DNA of 64,000 bases, from assembly GCA_013397695.1 (NCBI GenBank), contig VYZI01000113.1:556023-620022 (forward strand), written 5' to 3'. The position numbers and the translations under genes were made by a program. A model generated the notes under the pieces. That model ran no database searches and was not told where the DNA came from. It worked only from the letters and a program-made list of their open reading frames with translations. This DNA is from Centropus unirufus (lineage: Eukaryota; Chordata; Aves; Cuculiformes; Centropidae). The stretch's first letter is position 1; every line of letters starts with the position of its first letter. Shown here in pieces: positions 11,501 to 25,214 of this stretch.

Positions 11501-14335
11501 AACAACATTAAATACCCTGCACCGGCTTTTGAATCCATTACTTCTGGGTTTAGACTTTAGGATTGCAGCCAAATGTGAAAAAAATATCCTTGTCTAAATT
11601 GCTATCTTTTATCCTGAAAGCAGAACATGACAATTAGAAATCAGACTACCTCTGGTTAAATTACAGATAACACACATGAATGCATTAATTTATGAAGGCA
11701 TCAAAGTCAAGGAGGTTTTATTTTAAATTTCTAGTTTCTTCAGTTAAATAAACAAAGCTATCCTGACCTAGCAACTTCAAGAAAACGATGTATTATAACT
11801 CATAATATTCTATGATGACTCATTTTTGGCCTCAAGCAGTTTCTCTTGAGGTTTTTCAGTCGATGTTTTCTATATGTAAAGAGAGGGAAAGTGTGGTGTC
11901 ATACCCCATGATCTTGCATGTGATTGTGACATTCATCAAAGCTGTTATATTCAATGACAGATGAGAGGTATGCAGTCATCTGATTGTGCAGGCATGTGAT
12001 TCCCCGTGTTGTCACTCTAAAGCCTAAAAACTACTTGGAGCTGTGCCAGAAGCACTGCAGTTTTACCAAATGCAGGAGGTTGATACATCAATATTGCTGA
12101 GACTTAACATCATGCTCAAGTTAATGTCAGCTTCTCTGTCAATTGTTCCCTGAAGCAGCTTTGTTTACAGATTAAGGAGTAAGGTAACGTTTTGATAGGT
12201 TGTTTTGGGGTATTTCATTTCGATGCTTGTCTGATTTTGTTGGTTTGCTTTGGTTGTTTACATTTTTGCTTAAGCTATCATGTGAGGAAACTGGTAAAAT
12301 ATGCTTCCGTACACCCCCCCAAAAAGAAGAGATTTTGCTACTCACACTTTTCAGATAATATTCACTCTGGAACACTAAAACATGATTCTGCATCTCATCT
12401 TCCTGAGAGTAAGGCAAGAATAAGACCCTTTCCACTGGGACAACAGTATCCAAGTAGGTGTTTAAATGCATGTTGTTAAGTTTTTTTTTTATCTAACTTA
12501 GATGGCAGTTAGAATAGCTGGTGAATCCAAAGAACAAAGGTTTATTTTAACATTGAATTTTGCTCTGTGGATGACCTCCTGACTTTCTTAAGACAAGCAT
12601 AAATGTCTCATAGACTGCAATAAAGACAATATTTCATCTTCTTGTATAATTAAAGTGAAACAAAATAGACTCAGGTTTAGAAAGACTCTATACAGAATTT
12701 CACTCTTCCACAGCTTAGGTCAAAACTGAGCTCCATCTGTATAAAATGCCACAAAGTGTCTAGTCCTCTTTCATCATTTCATACAAATGTAATCCAGAGA
12801 TGCCATTACATGACCCCGCACATAGCACCACTTCCTAAAAAGTTAAGATCTGCAGGGTCTCAAGCAGCCTACAGGGAGGTGCACCATATGCCAGACACAT
12901 AGGCAGCCGAAGGCCTTAGAAACACCTTTTTATCTCTAATCCCTTTTGTGCAATTTTTCTTTAGAATTTCAATTACTACATTACCTAACCTTCTATATAT
13001 CAAAAGCCACTAAGTCTTACTCAGATATGTTCTATCAGGTGAAAAATCTTCAGTTAGGAAATATTTCAATCTTCAGAAAATTTAAAACACTTGGTACAGG
13101 TAGATTACCCCAGGCACTAAGGAACTGTTAGTGCCCGTGGCCCCATACAGAGGACCTCTGCTGCTGTCTCTGTCCTTCCCTTTCAAGTTCTGCAAGGCTA
13201 GGGAGTCTTCTCAGCAGCCTTGACATTTTTTTTCTTCTTCTGATCTATATCTTTTGCTGAATTTATATTTGTTATGCTTCCAGACACTAACCAGGACATG
13301 TTAATGGTACATGAAGAACTGTATTGGCCAGAAATGCAACTCCCTTCTAAATGACCTGATACACAGAAAATGGTAGAGAATATAAAAGGAGCCTGGATCT
13401 AAAGGTATAGAGGCACTGAAGAAGATGCATAAGCAACATTTCACTAAGCAACATCCATTAGAGATGAAAGTCTTTGTCCTCAGTCAGTGCATGGACCGTA
13501 TTTCTTTGCCATTTGCATATATTAATAACTACAGTTGTTAGCCAGAAACAAACACGATTTTGCCCTCGCAATCAACAAAAGCAATCTATACAAGTGACTT
13601 TTTTATAAATGTCTCCCCCACCACCACTGCTTCTGGAAGCTCTTCACCATTTCTAAGTCCTTCACATCTTTCCAAACAAGCTTTTGCTGCCTTTAATATA
13701 TTTAGTTCAAGATCAAGCAAGAGGGCAAGAATTGTGACAGCCTAATCCAGCAGTGTTTTTACTTAGTGTGAACAAACACTAACCAATGATGAGCTCCCCT
13801 TGATTATTTTCTAAAAAATCTAAGTGAGTTTTCAAGAGAAGAAAACCTGAAATCTGAAACCATCAATGTAAAAAGGGCATTGTTGTCTTCTGTCTTTTGT
13901 GAATTGAGTTCCCATCTCATTTTCTATTTTTCCAAATGGGTCTTTTTTTTTTTTGGCCAACTGATCAAAAAACATGCTTCAGTTTCACCAGTCATCCTTT
14001 ATAAAGTCTTGACTACTGCTAGTGTTAGATAAACCAGAAAGCATACAACAAGATATTTTTTTGGTCCCAAGTCATTTTTAAGCCTGTTTAGGGAGAAAGG
14101 GGTCTTTTTCTTGCAAAGGAAAACAATTTCAACATATTCTCAATGACAAATCATAAACAAGTCATTCCATTCAATCATTATTACCAAATAACTTCAGAGG
14201 TTTTGACATACAAAGAATAGCATGTAAATAAGTTTAAAATGTTTTGATAATAATCTTGAAAATAATAAAATATAATTTATAAAGGGCTACTTATTTTACA
14301 AAAAAAATCATGTTGAAATGGCCAGAAATATTGAG

Positions 14336-14674
14336 AGTGGTTCTGCTCAGCTTTGTGCTGGATCTGATGCTGTTAATTTTTTATTTACTCATGAATTAAG
14401 TGGAAGAATAGACAGTATGGATAGGAAGTCTATTGACAACAAAATAAGACAAGAAGGAGTGTAAATATGCCAGAAGAAAAGCTTCAAATTAATAATGATT
14501 GTACAGTATTCAGTGTGGAAGTCTGTATTATATTCTTATCAAAAGATGTTGAGGTATCTCCACTTGCTTAATGATGCAAAAGGACTATGTACACCTACTT
14601 GAAGAGTATTTCAGAGATAGCACACTCAAATTCTTCTCAGTGATGTGAGTAAAAAAAAAGAAAATTGAAGGTGA
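14336..14674 (+). mobile_element. Probable ancient CR1 ORF2 remnant, 5' part
   Basis: Continuous with the CR1 3' fragment to its right. It shows scattered similarity to the plus-strand CR1 reverse transcriptase region, for example a GATGCTGTTAATTTTTTATT segment where the family encodes the conserved block before motif C, and TTCTTCTCAGTGATGTGAGT near the C-terminal domain. No reading frame survives. Highly diverged, so the boundaries are approximate. Confidence 0.45.
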
Positions 14675-14898
14675 GGAAGGTCACACTGGTCATTAGGAAA
14701 ATTTTTTCCCCATGAGAGCAGTGGATCACTACTACCCCAAGAATCTTCCTCTTTGAATATTTTCAAATAGTAGCTAAACAAAGCCATGGCTGGCCTGACA
14801 AGGATACATAATACTCACACTTCAAACTGCTGGTCTGGAGAAGATGACCTTGGGAAAGACCTTCCAATCACCCTTGCTGTGATTCTGCGATTCTGTAA
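14675..14898 (+). mobile_element. Ancient CR1 LINE 3' end (plus)
   Basis: CATTAGGAAAATTTTTTCCC at 14691-14710, AAAGCCATGGCTGGCCTGAC at 14780-14799, and the ending CTTGCTGTGATTCTGCGATTCTGT are the CR1 C-terminal coding block, 3' UTR and octamer-type terminus. Divergence is high compared with the CR1 copies at 28 and 59 kb, so this is an older insertion. Confidence 0.72.
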
Positions 14899-15340
14899 AA
14901 ATCCTATAATGGCAAGAATATAATGGAGGGTGTGCAGGACAAACAAGTGCAATATAAAGTTAGACACTAATGCAAAATGGATAGAAGCTAGTTCACTAAT
15001 CCCAAGTCTATTGCAGATCACAAACTATAAACATTAGCTAATAATATCTAGATGTCCCAAAACAAGGAAAAGTGTACTTGGGTGCATAAACAGACAAGGC
15101 ATCAGAGGAATTTCTCCTGATTTACTCAGTACATACTATTTCCCAGCTGGAATATTGTATTGTTTTGGTCACTGTATTTCCTATAAAATGTAGATTGATA
15201 GAGAGTTGAGAGGATGATAGGATACGAAGTTATAAAACATTATGCCCAAGAGAACTGAAACTGAGATCATCTGGTCTAAAATGAGATAAATTTTAAATAT
15301 ACAAGATCTGACAGAAGAGAGGAAAAAAAAAAAACGCCTC
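14899..15340. other. Non-coding DNA, no gene seen
   Basis: Spacer between an old CR1 end and the mariner-like relic. An A run at 15324-15335 is present. The true end of the mariner element may lie in this stretch, but I could not identify a terminal inverted repeat. Confidence 0.5.
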
Positions 15341-15735
15341 CCAAGACTGCACCTGTAACCCTTTTTATTTAACAAAGTAAAAAAAAATCAATTGTGATCA
15401 CCTTCATAGTAGTTCTCTTCCGATTTGACACACAGCTGCATGCAATGTTGTCAACACTCAAGCAATTCAGATCATTTTCTGAAAAGCTGTTGAGGATCTC
15501 AATTCATTTTGTTTTCATATCTTCTACCAAGAAAACAAATGGTTCCTTTCAGCACCAACTTGATCTTTGGAAAAAGGCAGTTTTTGGCTAAAAACTGCTT
15601 CACAGACAAAACATTGTGGGCTGGTACATTGTCTTGATGTTAATTCCCCTTACTTTTGCACACCAACATTTTCAATCAAGAGTAAGAAAAAGTCTCTATT
15701 TGAACATGCATCCACTCATCCAGGGTGGAACAACC
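15341..15735 (-). pseudogene. Mariner-type transposase relic, deleted and broken
   Basis: Read on the minus strand from about 15640 down to 15394, one frame gives HQDNVPAH, then SVKQFLAKN, then LFPKIKLVLKG, and near the end NYYEGDH. These match, in order, the C-terminal catalytic part of mariner-family (Tc1/mariner, DD34D) transposases: the (H)DNAPAH block with the second catalytic Asp, the VRxFLxxN helix, the FLFPKLKxxLKG block, and the terminal Y(F/Y)EGD. In intact family members the PHPPYSPDLxPxDF segment with the third catalytic Asp lies between the helix and the FPK block. Here it is missing, removed by a deletion of about 20 codons. In-frame stops occur before HQDN and after the LKG block. 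The N-terminal helix-turn-helix part is not visible, and terminal inverted repeats were not identified. This is a dead copy of a cut-and-paste DNA transposon. The right boundary is uncertain. Confidence 0.72.
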
Positions 15736-16505
15736 ACGTTGAGCCTTGTCTCACTGTGACAGGTTAGAACATGTTCTATAACTACCTTTTTGTCTCTCCC
15801 ATCTTTCTCTTGGATACCAAGCTACAGGGCTAGTCTCAGGGGTCAGGTCTGAACTGGGCATGAGAAGGTGGGGCCATGGGTTGTGTGAGTGCATACTGCA
15901 TGTGTGGTAAAACCTGCTACACACAGCCTCCTCAGTAAGTAATATTCAGGTTATATGCTTCTCAGTACCGAACTGTGATTTTGTCATCATTCAGCCTAAA
16001 TTCAGCTGTATAAAGAGCAATTTGACAAGGTTTGAAACTCTGGAGTTCTTCCATTCCTTGTGAGAATTGGCATTAATTTAAGTGGCATAAATTTACATTC
16101 AATACTATCAGCAGTTATTATATGGAACACTTGTTTTTTCATAAATTCAAATTTTGAATTAGTTAAAACCAACTATGTGTAAGTCACACTGTATACTCAC
16201 AATGCAGCTAGTTATTTAGTTCAGACTCAAGCAAAGTGTAGTTAAAAATGCTAAAAATGTGTAACCATAAAAATAGCCATAAGTACCCTAAAATTATATC
16301 TCCTCACAATCCCAAACCAGACTAATTTATTTGCTCTGCTGCAAAAAAACAAATGAATTTATTTTGATTTATATTTTATAATTTATGCCTTCGGTGGTTT
16401 TATTTTTTCTTTTCAAAACTATAAGCACTGTTAAAGCAGTAATTCAGCTAACAGAAAATTCATGAGCTCTAACTCTGTAACTACCAAATAACAACATGAA
16501 TCAGC

Positions 16506-16542
16506 CAGATAACCTTTCTATTCTGAATCAGATAACCTTTCT
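16506..16542. repeat. Direct repeat, 14 bp x2, 23-bp spacing
   Basis: CAGATAACCTTTCT occurs at 16506-16519 and again exactly at 16529-16542. A small tandem duplication with a diverged spacer. Confidence 0.8.
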
Positions 16543-18735
16543 GCACTTAGTGATTAGGAGTAACTCTAGTTCTTGCCTGCAGTGCTCCTTCTAACAGCTT
16601 GTGTGACATTAATACTGCTCTCAGAACTGGTTGTAAGCCCAGATCTACTTTAGATAATTTTTTATCTCTGAACTTGTTTTTTAACTACATAATTAGTTGT
16701 TAGCTGTAGCAATCCAATAAAAAATGTGAAGTGAACACAAAAGGAACTTTGTGTATTTTTAAAAAAATTATTTTTTTAACAGATGAATACACCATTCATA
16801 ATGATCTGGCAATTTTCCTTCTCAGAAAATCTGCATGGTTTAATAGGGTTTTTTTTTTAATATAATTTGTTGGTTTAGTTAATTATCAAGCAATCAGTCA
16901 GAAAACACCACAGCTGAAAACAAAGAATATTGCTCTAAGTGTTTATATGTTGATCTCAGATCAGTCTTATTGAACAGATCAGCATAATATTAATGCCATA
17001 AGCACACACTTCTGTTGGTACAAAATCAATTTTTTCTACTTTCGTACTTGAAATCATATTTTATTAATGAGAAATCCAAGAAAATACTTTCTGAAACAAA
17101 ATAACTTTGATCCCTCTTTAGGAGTTCCATTAATTTATAATGTTCTTCACTTTTACCCTTTCAATGAATAGGGATTTGTTCCCAAGACTATCAAGAAAAA
17201 TTTCTTCAGGCAACTTTCCTGATACATCAATCGTTAGAGAAAATAAAAACATACTTTAAACAACCTCAACAGGGTTATACCCGCAGGTACAATTTGGCCA
17301 ACAGAAATTTAATATCTGTGGAAAACAAATAAATATTTCTGTTTGTTATTTACATGTAAGATGGCTGAAAAAGAACCATATCTTTATTTAACATATTTTT
17401 ATAGCTTTCATTAACTGAATATAAAACCTGTCAGTATTAGTCCATTTGATCTGTTACACAGAAGTGCAAATCTACTGTGCCAGTACTAAAAACGCAGTGA
17501 CCAAAATATCATAATGTTTCCATGAATTGCACCATTTTTTATCTCTTACTTGAGAAAATACTGTTATAAACTTAGCTCCTACCATAAAACACTTGGGGAG
17601 CAGCAATATAACGTGGAAGGTTGGAAGGGGAGAAGAAAGTAAAACAGAGAGTAGTTTGGAGCTTGACCTATGGTCACCTGGGGGACCAGTGCTTTGCAAT
17701 GCATTTGGGAGTCACCTGACCCACTGGCCCTTCATTACGCTGCCAAAATATATGCCTTGTGCAGCGCACCAAAATTTCTGAGAAGGTCTCTGGAGGACAG
17801 AATGGTATACATTTTCTCATCCATTTATGATATCTGACAGTTCTACTGTTCTACCCTAAAAAAATGCAGTGAGCACTTTTTAAATCAAATGAACAGCACT
17901 TAAAGACTCTGTTGTTGACTAATGGAAGAGAGAGAGAGGGACAGATTCCAACCTCCCGTGCTGCTCTTATGTATGCGGGCAAAACAATTAGATGCAACTG
18001 AGTGCAAAGACGAGCTAACCAAATTTACATACTAGAAAAAGTGTCTTAAGTAGGTCATAAAGAATCAGAAATAGTTTAAACCTTAACAATTGCAGAATTA
18101 GGTATTTCAAGAGGAGGGAGTTAACAAAGATCTGAAGCTAAGAGCCCTTGTCTACAACAATTTTTCTCAAAATATTAACTCAAGGGACTGCAAAAATTGC
18201 TTTTTATTGGATGAAACAAAAAGATCAGACCTGAAAAAAAGAACATTGGAACATTGTTTTATTTTGTAAATTAAGTGAAATGTTATTCTCACCATATAAG
18301 AAGATCTAAAAACACACGTTCCTTGTCATGATTATATCTTTAGTGTCTGTTTAGTTTTTGTTAAAATCCAGTGGCCCTGTTATTGCTGTAATAACATGAC
18401 ACTGTCAGTTGTTATGTCATGCTGGTTTCTCAGCAGTGGTTAGCTGGGTAAGCAAAAATTCTGTTCCTGAGTAGATGTTACCTTAGGGAGCTGAAGAAGA
18501 ACACAGCTTATGGAGTAGTATGTGAATACTGAATCCTTCATATTATTCATTTTTATACAAAATTCCTGTGTTGGACAAGTTAGGAAGGAATTTTAAAGTT
18601 GTAACCAGAGACACTACACAAAAAATATTGGTCATGGAATAATTAAAAGAGTTGTCATGAAGAATGAAGCAAACACATATTTACAATACAACCTTGGGTT
18701 ACAAAACTAAACAGCTGAAGGGAACAGAGTTCAGA

Positions 18736-18770
18736 AACTCTGTAAGTACAACAAAATGAACTCTGTAAGT
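18736..18770. repeat. Direct repeat, 12 bp x2, 23-bp spacing
   Basis: AACTCTGTAAGT at 18736-18747 recurs at 18759-18770. Confidence 0.75.
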
Positions 18771-21700
18771 CTGGGATGCAAGATCAGGAAGACAGATGCT
18801 TGACTACTTTAGTCATTAGCAAAATTCTTTTATTTCAGGATTATAAAATAGATTTCTCATTTAATATTTTTTCTTCGTTCTGAGTTAAATTCTAGAGCAA
18901 CTTTTCAGCAAGGCTGGAGTCCTAGCTAAAACAAGTGATAGAAATCAAATGGAAACTTTAATTTATGAGAGTTATGATGATAATTTCAAATAAAAAAGGA
19001 TTCTGTACTGTATAGATGTCTAAAGTCAGAAATCCTTAGAGCACTGCACAGTTGTTTATTTAAAAAAAATTCTAAAAGTTCTACTTTGAAAAAGCAGGGA
19101 CTAATCTAGATTTTAATCTCGATTAGATTTTAATCTTTGTAATTTCAAGCCCCTGACAGCATAAATTGAGTGTATCATCAGTTATAGTTGAATATTATCA
19201 AATGAATCAGTGTTGTTTTCTTGTCATTTTATAATATAAAATGTCAACGCACATGGATTATTTTTATGAACTTGCATATAGCTGAAATTTTTTAGTAGAT
19301 TTATGCTGTCAACAATACAGATTTTTTTCTAATCCATACATAAATCCTTTTAATGATATATTTTCCTATTACTGATGGACAAAACTGTTGTTTTTCCTAG
19401 CTCTACTCTAGAGCCCCAACAAATAGGATAAGAGATTTTTGGATTTGTAACAGTGGCAAAGTACAGTCTGAATAATTAAACCACTGTTAATTGTCAGTTG
19501 ATATGAATCGTTGTTGGAAGCACAGTTCAGAAATGAAGACTGACTCTTAAAGATCTCCAACCATGTTGTTGCAGAGCTTTAGTACTACTCCCAGTGTTTT
19601 AATAGTATAACATTTTCCCACCAAAGACTGCTGTAGTGACAGAGTCTGCCTTCTGCCCACCTCCAGACATCAAGGCTCTTAAAAAGGATCATCTCCGTGT
19701 GAGAAGAAATGGGAAAATGGCTGCCATTATGCAGCAGTCTGTAACTGTCAGCAATGATCATATCTTCTGCATCAAAATAACTCCTTCTAAAAACAAAATA
19801 ACAGGAAACACAGAGAAGGCCAAAACAAGTGGCAACAATACAAAAGTAAACACAAAGCACAGATAATACACATTAGAAATTCAGGGCTCTATTCTCTACT
19901 CTTTATATTTCTCTGAAAAGCTTTTCCAGAAAGCAAATATTTATTTCTTAAATAAAAATGTGACTTTTTATTTTCAAGAAAATCTAATATGTTCATTCTT
20001 ATTTACAGAAAGCCTACAGACTTTGATAAGGGAAAATCTTCAGATTAGGGAAGAACTTCCCATCCCTCACTTCTACAGTGGAAAATGTGTTTTGTATTCT
20101 GTACATTAAAAACACCAACAATTGTCCTTCTGAGCAAGCATTCCTGAAAAAGTGGAGACTAATACTGAACGCTTTAACTTGACAAGTAAATAGCAACAGA
20201 AAACCCATAACACATCAACAAACATAGCACGGGAATTCTGTTTCCCTCCAGATGCTGAGATCTTAATTCCACAGTAGCTCCACTTAGTTCTTAGTTATTC
20301 TTAGTGAATAGAATTTGAAAATTTTGTGAATTTTCTGGAGTCTATAGGCACCTTGCCATTTGATTTGGTTTCTGGATTTCTGAAGATAATGGATAAGAAG
20401 TGACATTTTAATTGGATGACATATCTATACAAAAAGAATGTGATGCACTGAAGATCCTTTTAGGTTATAGTGAATGTGCTATACATGTGAATGTAAGTAA
20501 ATCATCCTGGACATAAAAATGTCAACAGAATAGTTTAGCTTATTAGAGACTGATATATATCGGAATGGAGCAACTTTTATAATTTTCATTGGTTTTATTT
20601 GATATTAAATTGTTTTCCTTAAATTGCATTTAATACTCTACATCAAGTTCCCATAAATGTCATTTCCTGGGTTCGTAACTTTTAGCCCCAAACTTTTAAA
20701 CAATGAATAAATATGAAGAAAGTGTTACCTGTTTCAGCAGCATATGTAGAACCACTTATTCTCGCCAGATCAGTACTAGTCAGAAGAGCACAAACAACAG
20801 AATTTGCTCTCATTAAAGAGAATGCTTCATATTTGGATGAACAAATGTGATCACAGAAAATCACAACACCTGGATTCAATCTTATTGGAACTGACGTCTT
20901 GCATTTCTATAACTAAAAGAATTGTAGTTACAAAAGTATATTCCATAAACAAACTTTCTTTAGACAATCAGAACTTCTTCCAAAGGAATACTGAATTTTT
21001 ATGGGAGCTGAATATCTCATGTCCCTTAGGATGTGTTAGGTTGCTGTTCTGCTTGTTTGTTTTTCAAAGTCAAAAATCATGGAATCTTTTTTCCAGTTTA
21101 AGATTTAAATGTACAAATTAGCTTATTCCTTAGTTTGTGAAGCAAATTCCCTGATGCTTCTGAGACAATCCAGCTGCATTTTTCCTTCTTCAGCACGGAA
21201 TAGGGACAGAGATAACAGATGAATCAACAGAGGCAAAGTACAGGACAGCGATCCTCTTCTATGCATCAGCATAGACTAACATTCTCATTCATGCACCTAG
21301 TACAGAAATCAGTAGTGCAGTTGTGCTTCCTTTCCCATTTCAGCATGTCAGTTTGTCTTATAAAAAAGCCATATGGCCCACCTCATTTTAAACCCTGTCA
21401 AAGTCAGTCCTTTCATAAAGGAAAAAAATATATATGCAGTTACAATACTTAGTCTGCCACAAATACGCACTCTTCATGCCATCAATCCTCTAAATTCATT
21501 AGGTTTCATCAACATCTGTGCACCAGTAATAAGAGTCCTTCAAAAACATCAGAATCATTGAGACATTAAGTCAGCAGTGGATAACTGTTCCCAAATTAGT
21601 ATAATTATACTAGGACATAATAACAAAATGTCTGTCAGCTCAGTAATCTTGCTCTCTATTCAATACCAGTCTGACACATACATAAATGTACCATCAAGTG

Positions 21701-22075
21701 TGGACAGTCTAATTGAGGAAAAAATGTGGTTTAAGTAGGCAACGACCAGATGAGTGGAACAAGAACAATTAGTAATAATAAAGTACTAGAAATACCGACA
21801 AAGGTTTTAGAAAGTTTGGGAAAACGAACTAACAAAAAAACCCAAAACCTCTTAAGAGACGTGATCATAATTTTTAAGTATATAAAAAGACACAGCAAAT
21901 CACTCTCACTTTTTCCTCTCAGTCCTGAAGATAAGAATAGAAATACTGGGTGTCAGAAAGACTGTGGAATCATAAAGGAGACATAAGGAAATACTTTCTA
22001 AAAAGTACAGAGATAATCTCTTAAAGGAGTCTAAGTATTTAAGACCAATATTATGTCTGTCAGGAATTTCTCAGT

Positions 22076-22110
22076 CCACCCATCCCTCTGTCTATCCATC
22101 CATCTGTCTC
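22076..22110. repeat. Degenerate (ATCC/TCTG) simple repeat
   Basis: Alternating CATC, TCTG and TATC tetramers (CTATCCATCCATCTGTCTCC). A short impure tetranucleotide microsatellite. Confidence 0.65.
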
Positions 22111-25100
22111 CTACAATACAGTGTCAAAGAGTATCTAAAGCACTTTTCTTTCCTCTGGCTCTGAGATATTTCCTTTTTAGCTTTCTTTTATATAAAGAAG
22201 CATTTTCAGTCCTTGCTTTCCATCCCTTCCTATCAAAGAAAAATCTTAGGAAACAGCTGGCTGATCAGAAGTCAATATGACAATGAGAACAGAATAGCGA
22301 TCAGTAGAGCTGCATCAGAGTAAAATCAGAATAAGATGGACACCATGTCCTGATCGTGACTTTTCTAACCATAACATAGTACACTTTTACCTAAGGCTTT
22401 CTTTAAGATCAAATGAAAATATGAGACAATGAGCTTAAGAAAAATCTTCCATCTCAGTTTTTAACTAGGGAGTTTATGTGACTGCAATAGAAATTGAAGT
22501 AAACTCAAGCTTTATAAAATCTAACTTTAAGATTTAAGAAATCTTACTTTGATTTCATATTCCCATACTGCTAGTGTTCACAGAAACGTATCTGAATACT
22601 TCCACACAATGGCCATATCTTTAGTTAGATCAGACTGATCTACTTTCACTTTTCATACTTTGATGTGTGTACCGTGATCTTTATTAGACAGAAATCTGGC
22701 CCTCTGGCTTTTATATACCAGTTTTAAGTATTTGCCCTGATGATAAATTTTCTAGGTTAAAGGAGTTAGAAACTAATAACTATTTCTGTCCTTTCAAATT
22801 TCTACTTGACATCTTTTTCTGCTTTCTTGCCTTACAATAAAACCACCTTTAATTACATGAAAGATTTGCATACAAGTGGAACATATGCAATCACAATTCA
22901 ATAGAGGAATAAAAAAATGCAGAGGACTGAACATCTGAATAGACACTCTAGGTTTAGAAGTATGAATATTCTTAATCTGGTTTTGTGATTGATGAAACAT
23001 TACTTGAAGCATAAAAATTATGTATGTGGTTTTGTATTGACTAATTCTGATTTAAGGATATGAAGAAGATAGGAAAAGAAGGTTAGGCACACTGTTCTCA
23101 TTGGATATTACTTTTCAAGCATGTAGGCTAACCGGAGTTGACCTTCAAATAGTCAAGTGATAACTCATAGAAATATAGATGAATCAACATAAAATTTAAA
23201 TGATAATATTCAAAAACAGTATGGCCCAGGGTAAATGTTTAAACATCTGATCAAATATAGGCCTCTATAATATATGTCTGTATCTTGCCAGTCATCTTTC
23301 TTTTCTTCATAACTAATGGAGGTAAACCTAGGGTAAAATTCACACCAAAAAGGATGTCCAAAATATCAGTTGAATTGTACCCTCCCTATGCCTAGCTCTC
23401 GTTATTTACTGTAGAAATTGTTTATGTTGATTATTTCAGAAGGTCTACACAGTACTTATCTAGGATTGGGTGAGATTAATACCATGATTAATCTATTATT
23501 ATTACCTCAGCTAGATGTTTAAAGCTAGTTAGGACATCTCATGCAATCTGCAAGACATATAACATATGAGTTTGTTGTGCAGTATCAACTTTCAGACAGT
23601 GGGAAAGCTGTGAAAAGAGATAGGCCATTTCACACTGTCTGAATCAATGTAGACTTTGAACAAAAAATGGTGGCTGTGCAACTCACTTTCATCCAGAGAG
23701 ACTATGCTAAAATGTTATTCCTTTGTGGAATTCCTGATTAAGCTATCTTCTGCTGTTTTCCATGACATTTCTGCACATAAATTGGGGTTTTCTTGAATTT
23801 TCTACTCTTACCGATTAGTAGAGATGTTGTAGGGGGATTTTTGTTAGGAGACAGAAAGTTGGAATAATAATCTTTCTAAACATAAGAGAAGCATATATTG
23901 CAGCAGTAACTACTCAGCAAAGAATTATGATGTTCTGCATTTTAGGTGACCAGGCACTGATTTCCAGGGGGAAAAAAAAATTAAAAAAATAAGAGAGATA
24001 AAAGAGAATATCATTAAATATTCAGTTCAATTTCTATCATGTATCTGAAACTCATTTTCCACAAGACTCAGTTATTCAGATGTTCCCAGAGAATAAATAC
24101 AAAAAGAAAATTCAGAATGTTGTTACAAATTAATTAAAAGCCTCAGAGAGTACATTGATGGACATATATAAGGAGTTATAAGAAGTTATGTGGCTTTATC
24201 AGCAAATAAATACCTATTGAATTTAATTTCAAATTAAGACAAATTGGTAAGTGAAAAAATGCAAATAGTAAAAGAAAAGTGACTAGAGGTATTAACAAGA
24301 TATTCTTCAGAGAATCATGACCTATTCAATAATTCAGATATAAATAATTATTTGGAATTCCAGGGTTAATGATTATGTAAAAATAAGATTTTTCTAAATA
24401 CATAAAGTAGATATTCTAATTATTTTTCTTTTCAGAAGTAATTATGCTTGCTACAATGGTATTGGTAGTACTATTAACAGAATTATTTAACAGAATTTGT
24501 GAATGGTAATAAATCAAATATATTTTTAAAGCTTGTCAAAAAAGGTTCCTGCATGTTAGTCATTAATATACTGTGTAAATGGCTAATTACAGACACTGAG
24601 GATTTTAACTTTCATTAGATCTTTATTCTTTGTGCAGATTAGATGTCACTGATAGAAAAATAAAAGCAAAGTCAACAACACTCATGAACATGTTTACTCA
24701 ATGCACTGGTAACTTCTGGCTCGCTGAAAATTCTTATGAGACTGACAATTTAAAAAGTTCTGTTATTTTCTGTACCAAGTTCATACCAGATTACCCGATT
24801 CCTCCTAGAACCCTTATAGCTTATCTGGTAAATTTTCCACAAGATTGCTCAATGACATACGTGAAGTTCTAAAGGAGATCTTAAGGGTTCCTCTACATGG
24901 AACATGATGTTCAGGGCCAAATGAAAAGAATAAACAAAGGAAAGAAAAAATTGTATGTCTGACTTCCAATCTCTCCTAAAAGAATCCACAGCAACCCAGA
25001 AACCATAAAACTTTGCCCATGGGTGAAATGACAGACACTGATCGATAAGCCTGAAATTATATATATGACCCATGGATGATTTGTATTCCATTGCTACATG

Positions 25101-25214
25101 CCTTGTTCAGTCTGTAACTTACCACAAAGCCATCATCGGTAGAGTTATGCTGTACTATTTCTAATACATAAGAGTGTGAGAAAATGCTTCATTATCAGTA
25201 GAATTGTGCTGTGT

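Larger units (their letters stand above)
6619..14335. other. Long non-coding stretch, no gene seen
   Basis: About 7.7 kb of AT-rich sequence with no gene or transposon I can recognise. It contains an AT-dinucleotide tract (7736-7756), a palindrome (8131-8150) and one segment with good splice-site signals (8555-8589, listed separately). Open frames at 11004-11279 (plus), 12172-12471 (minus) and 12192-12479 (plus) overlap each other or lack family features, and I do not consider them genes. Confidence 0.55.
15736..25214. other. Long non-coding stretch, no gene seen
   Basis: About 9.5 kb with no recognisable gene. Small open frames (for example 17472-17699 and 19585-19860 minus; 20804-21121 and 21219-21452 plus) show no family motifs and often overlap on opposite strands. 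Small tandem duplications lie at 16506-16542, 18736-18770 and 19107-19136, and a CATC/CTGT-type simple repeat at 22076-22110. Confidence 0.55.
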
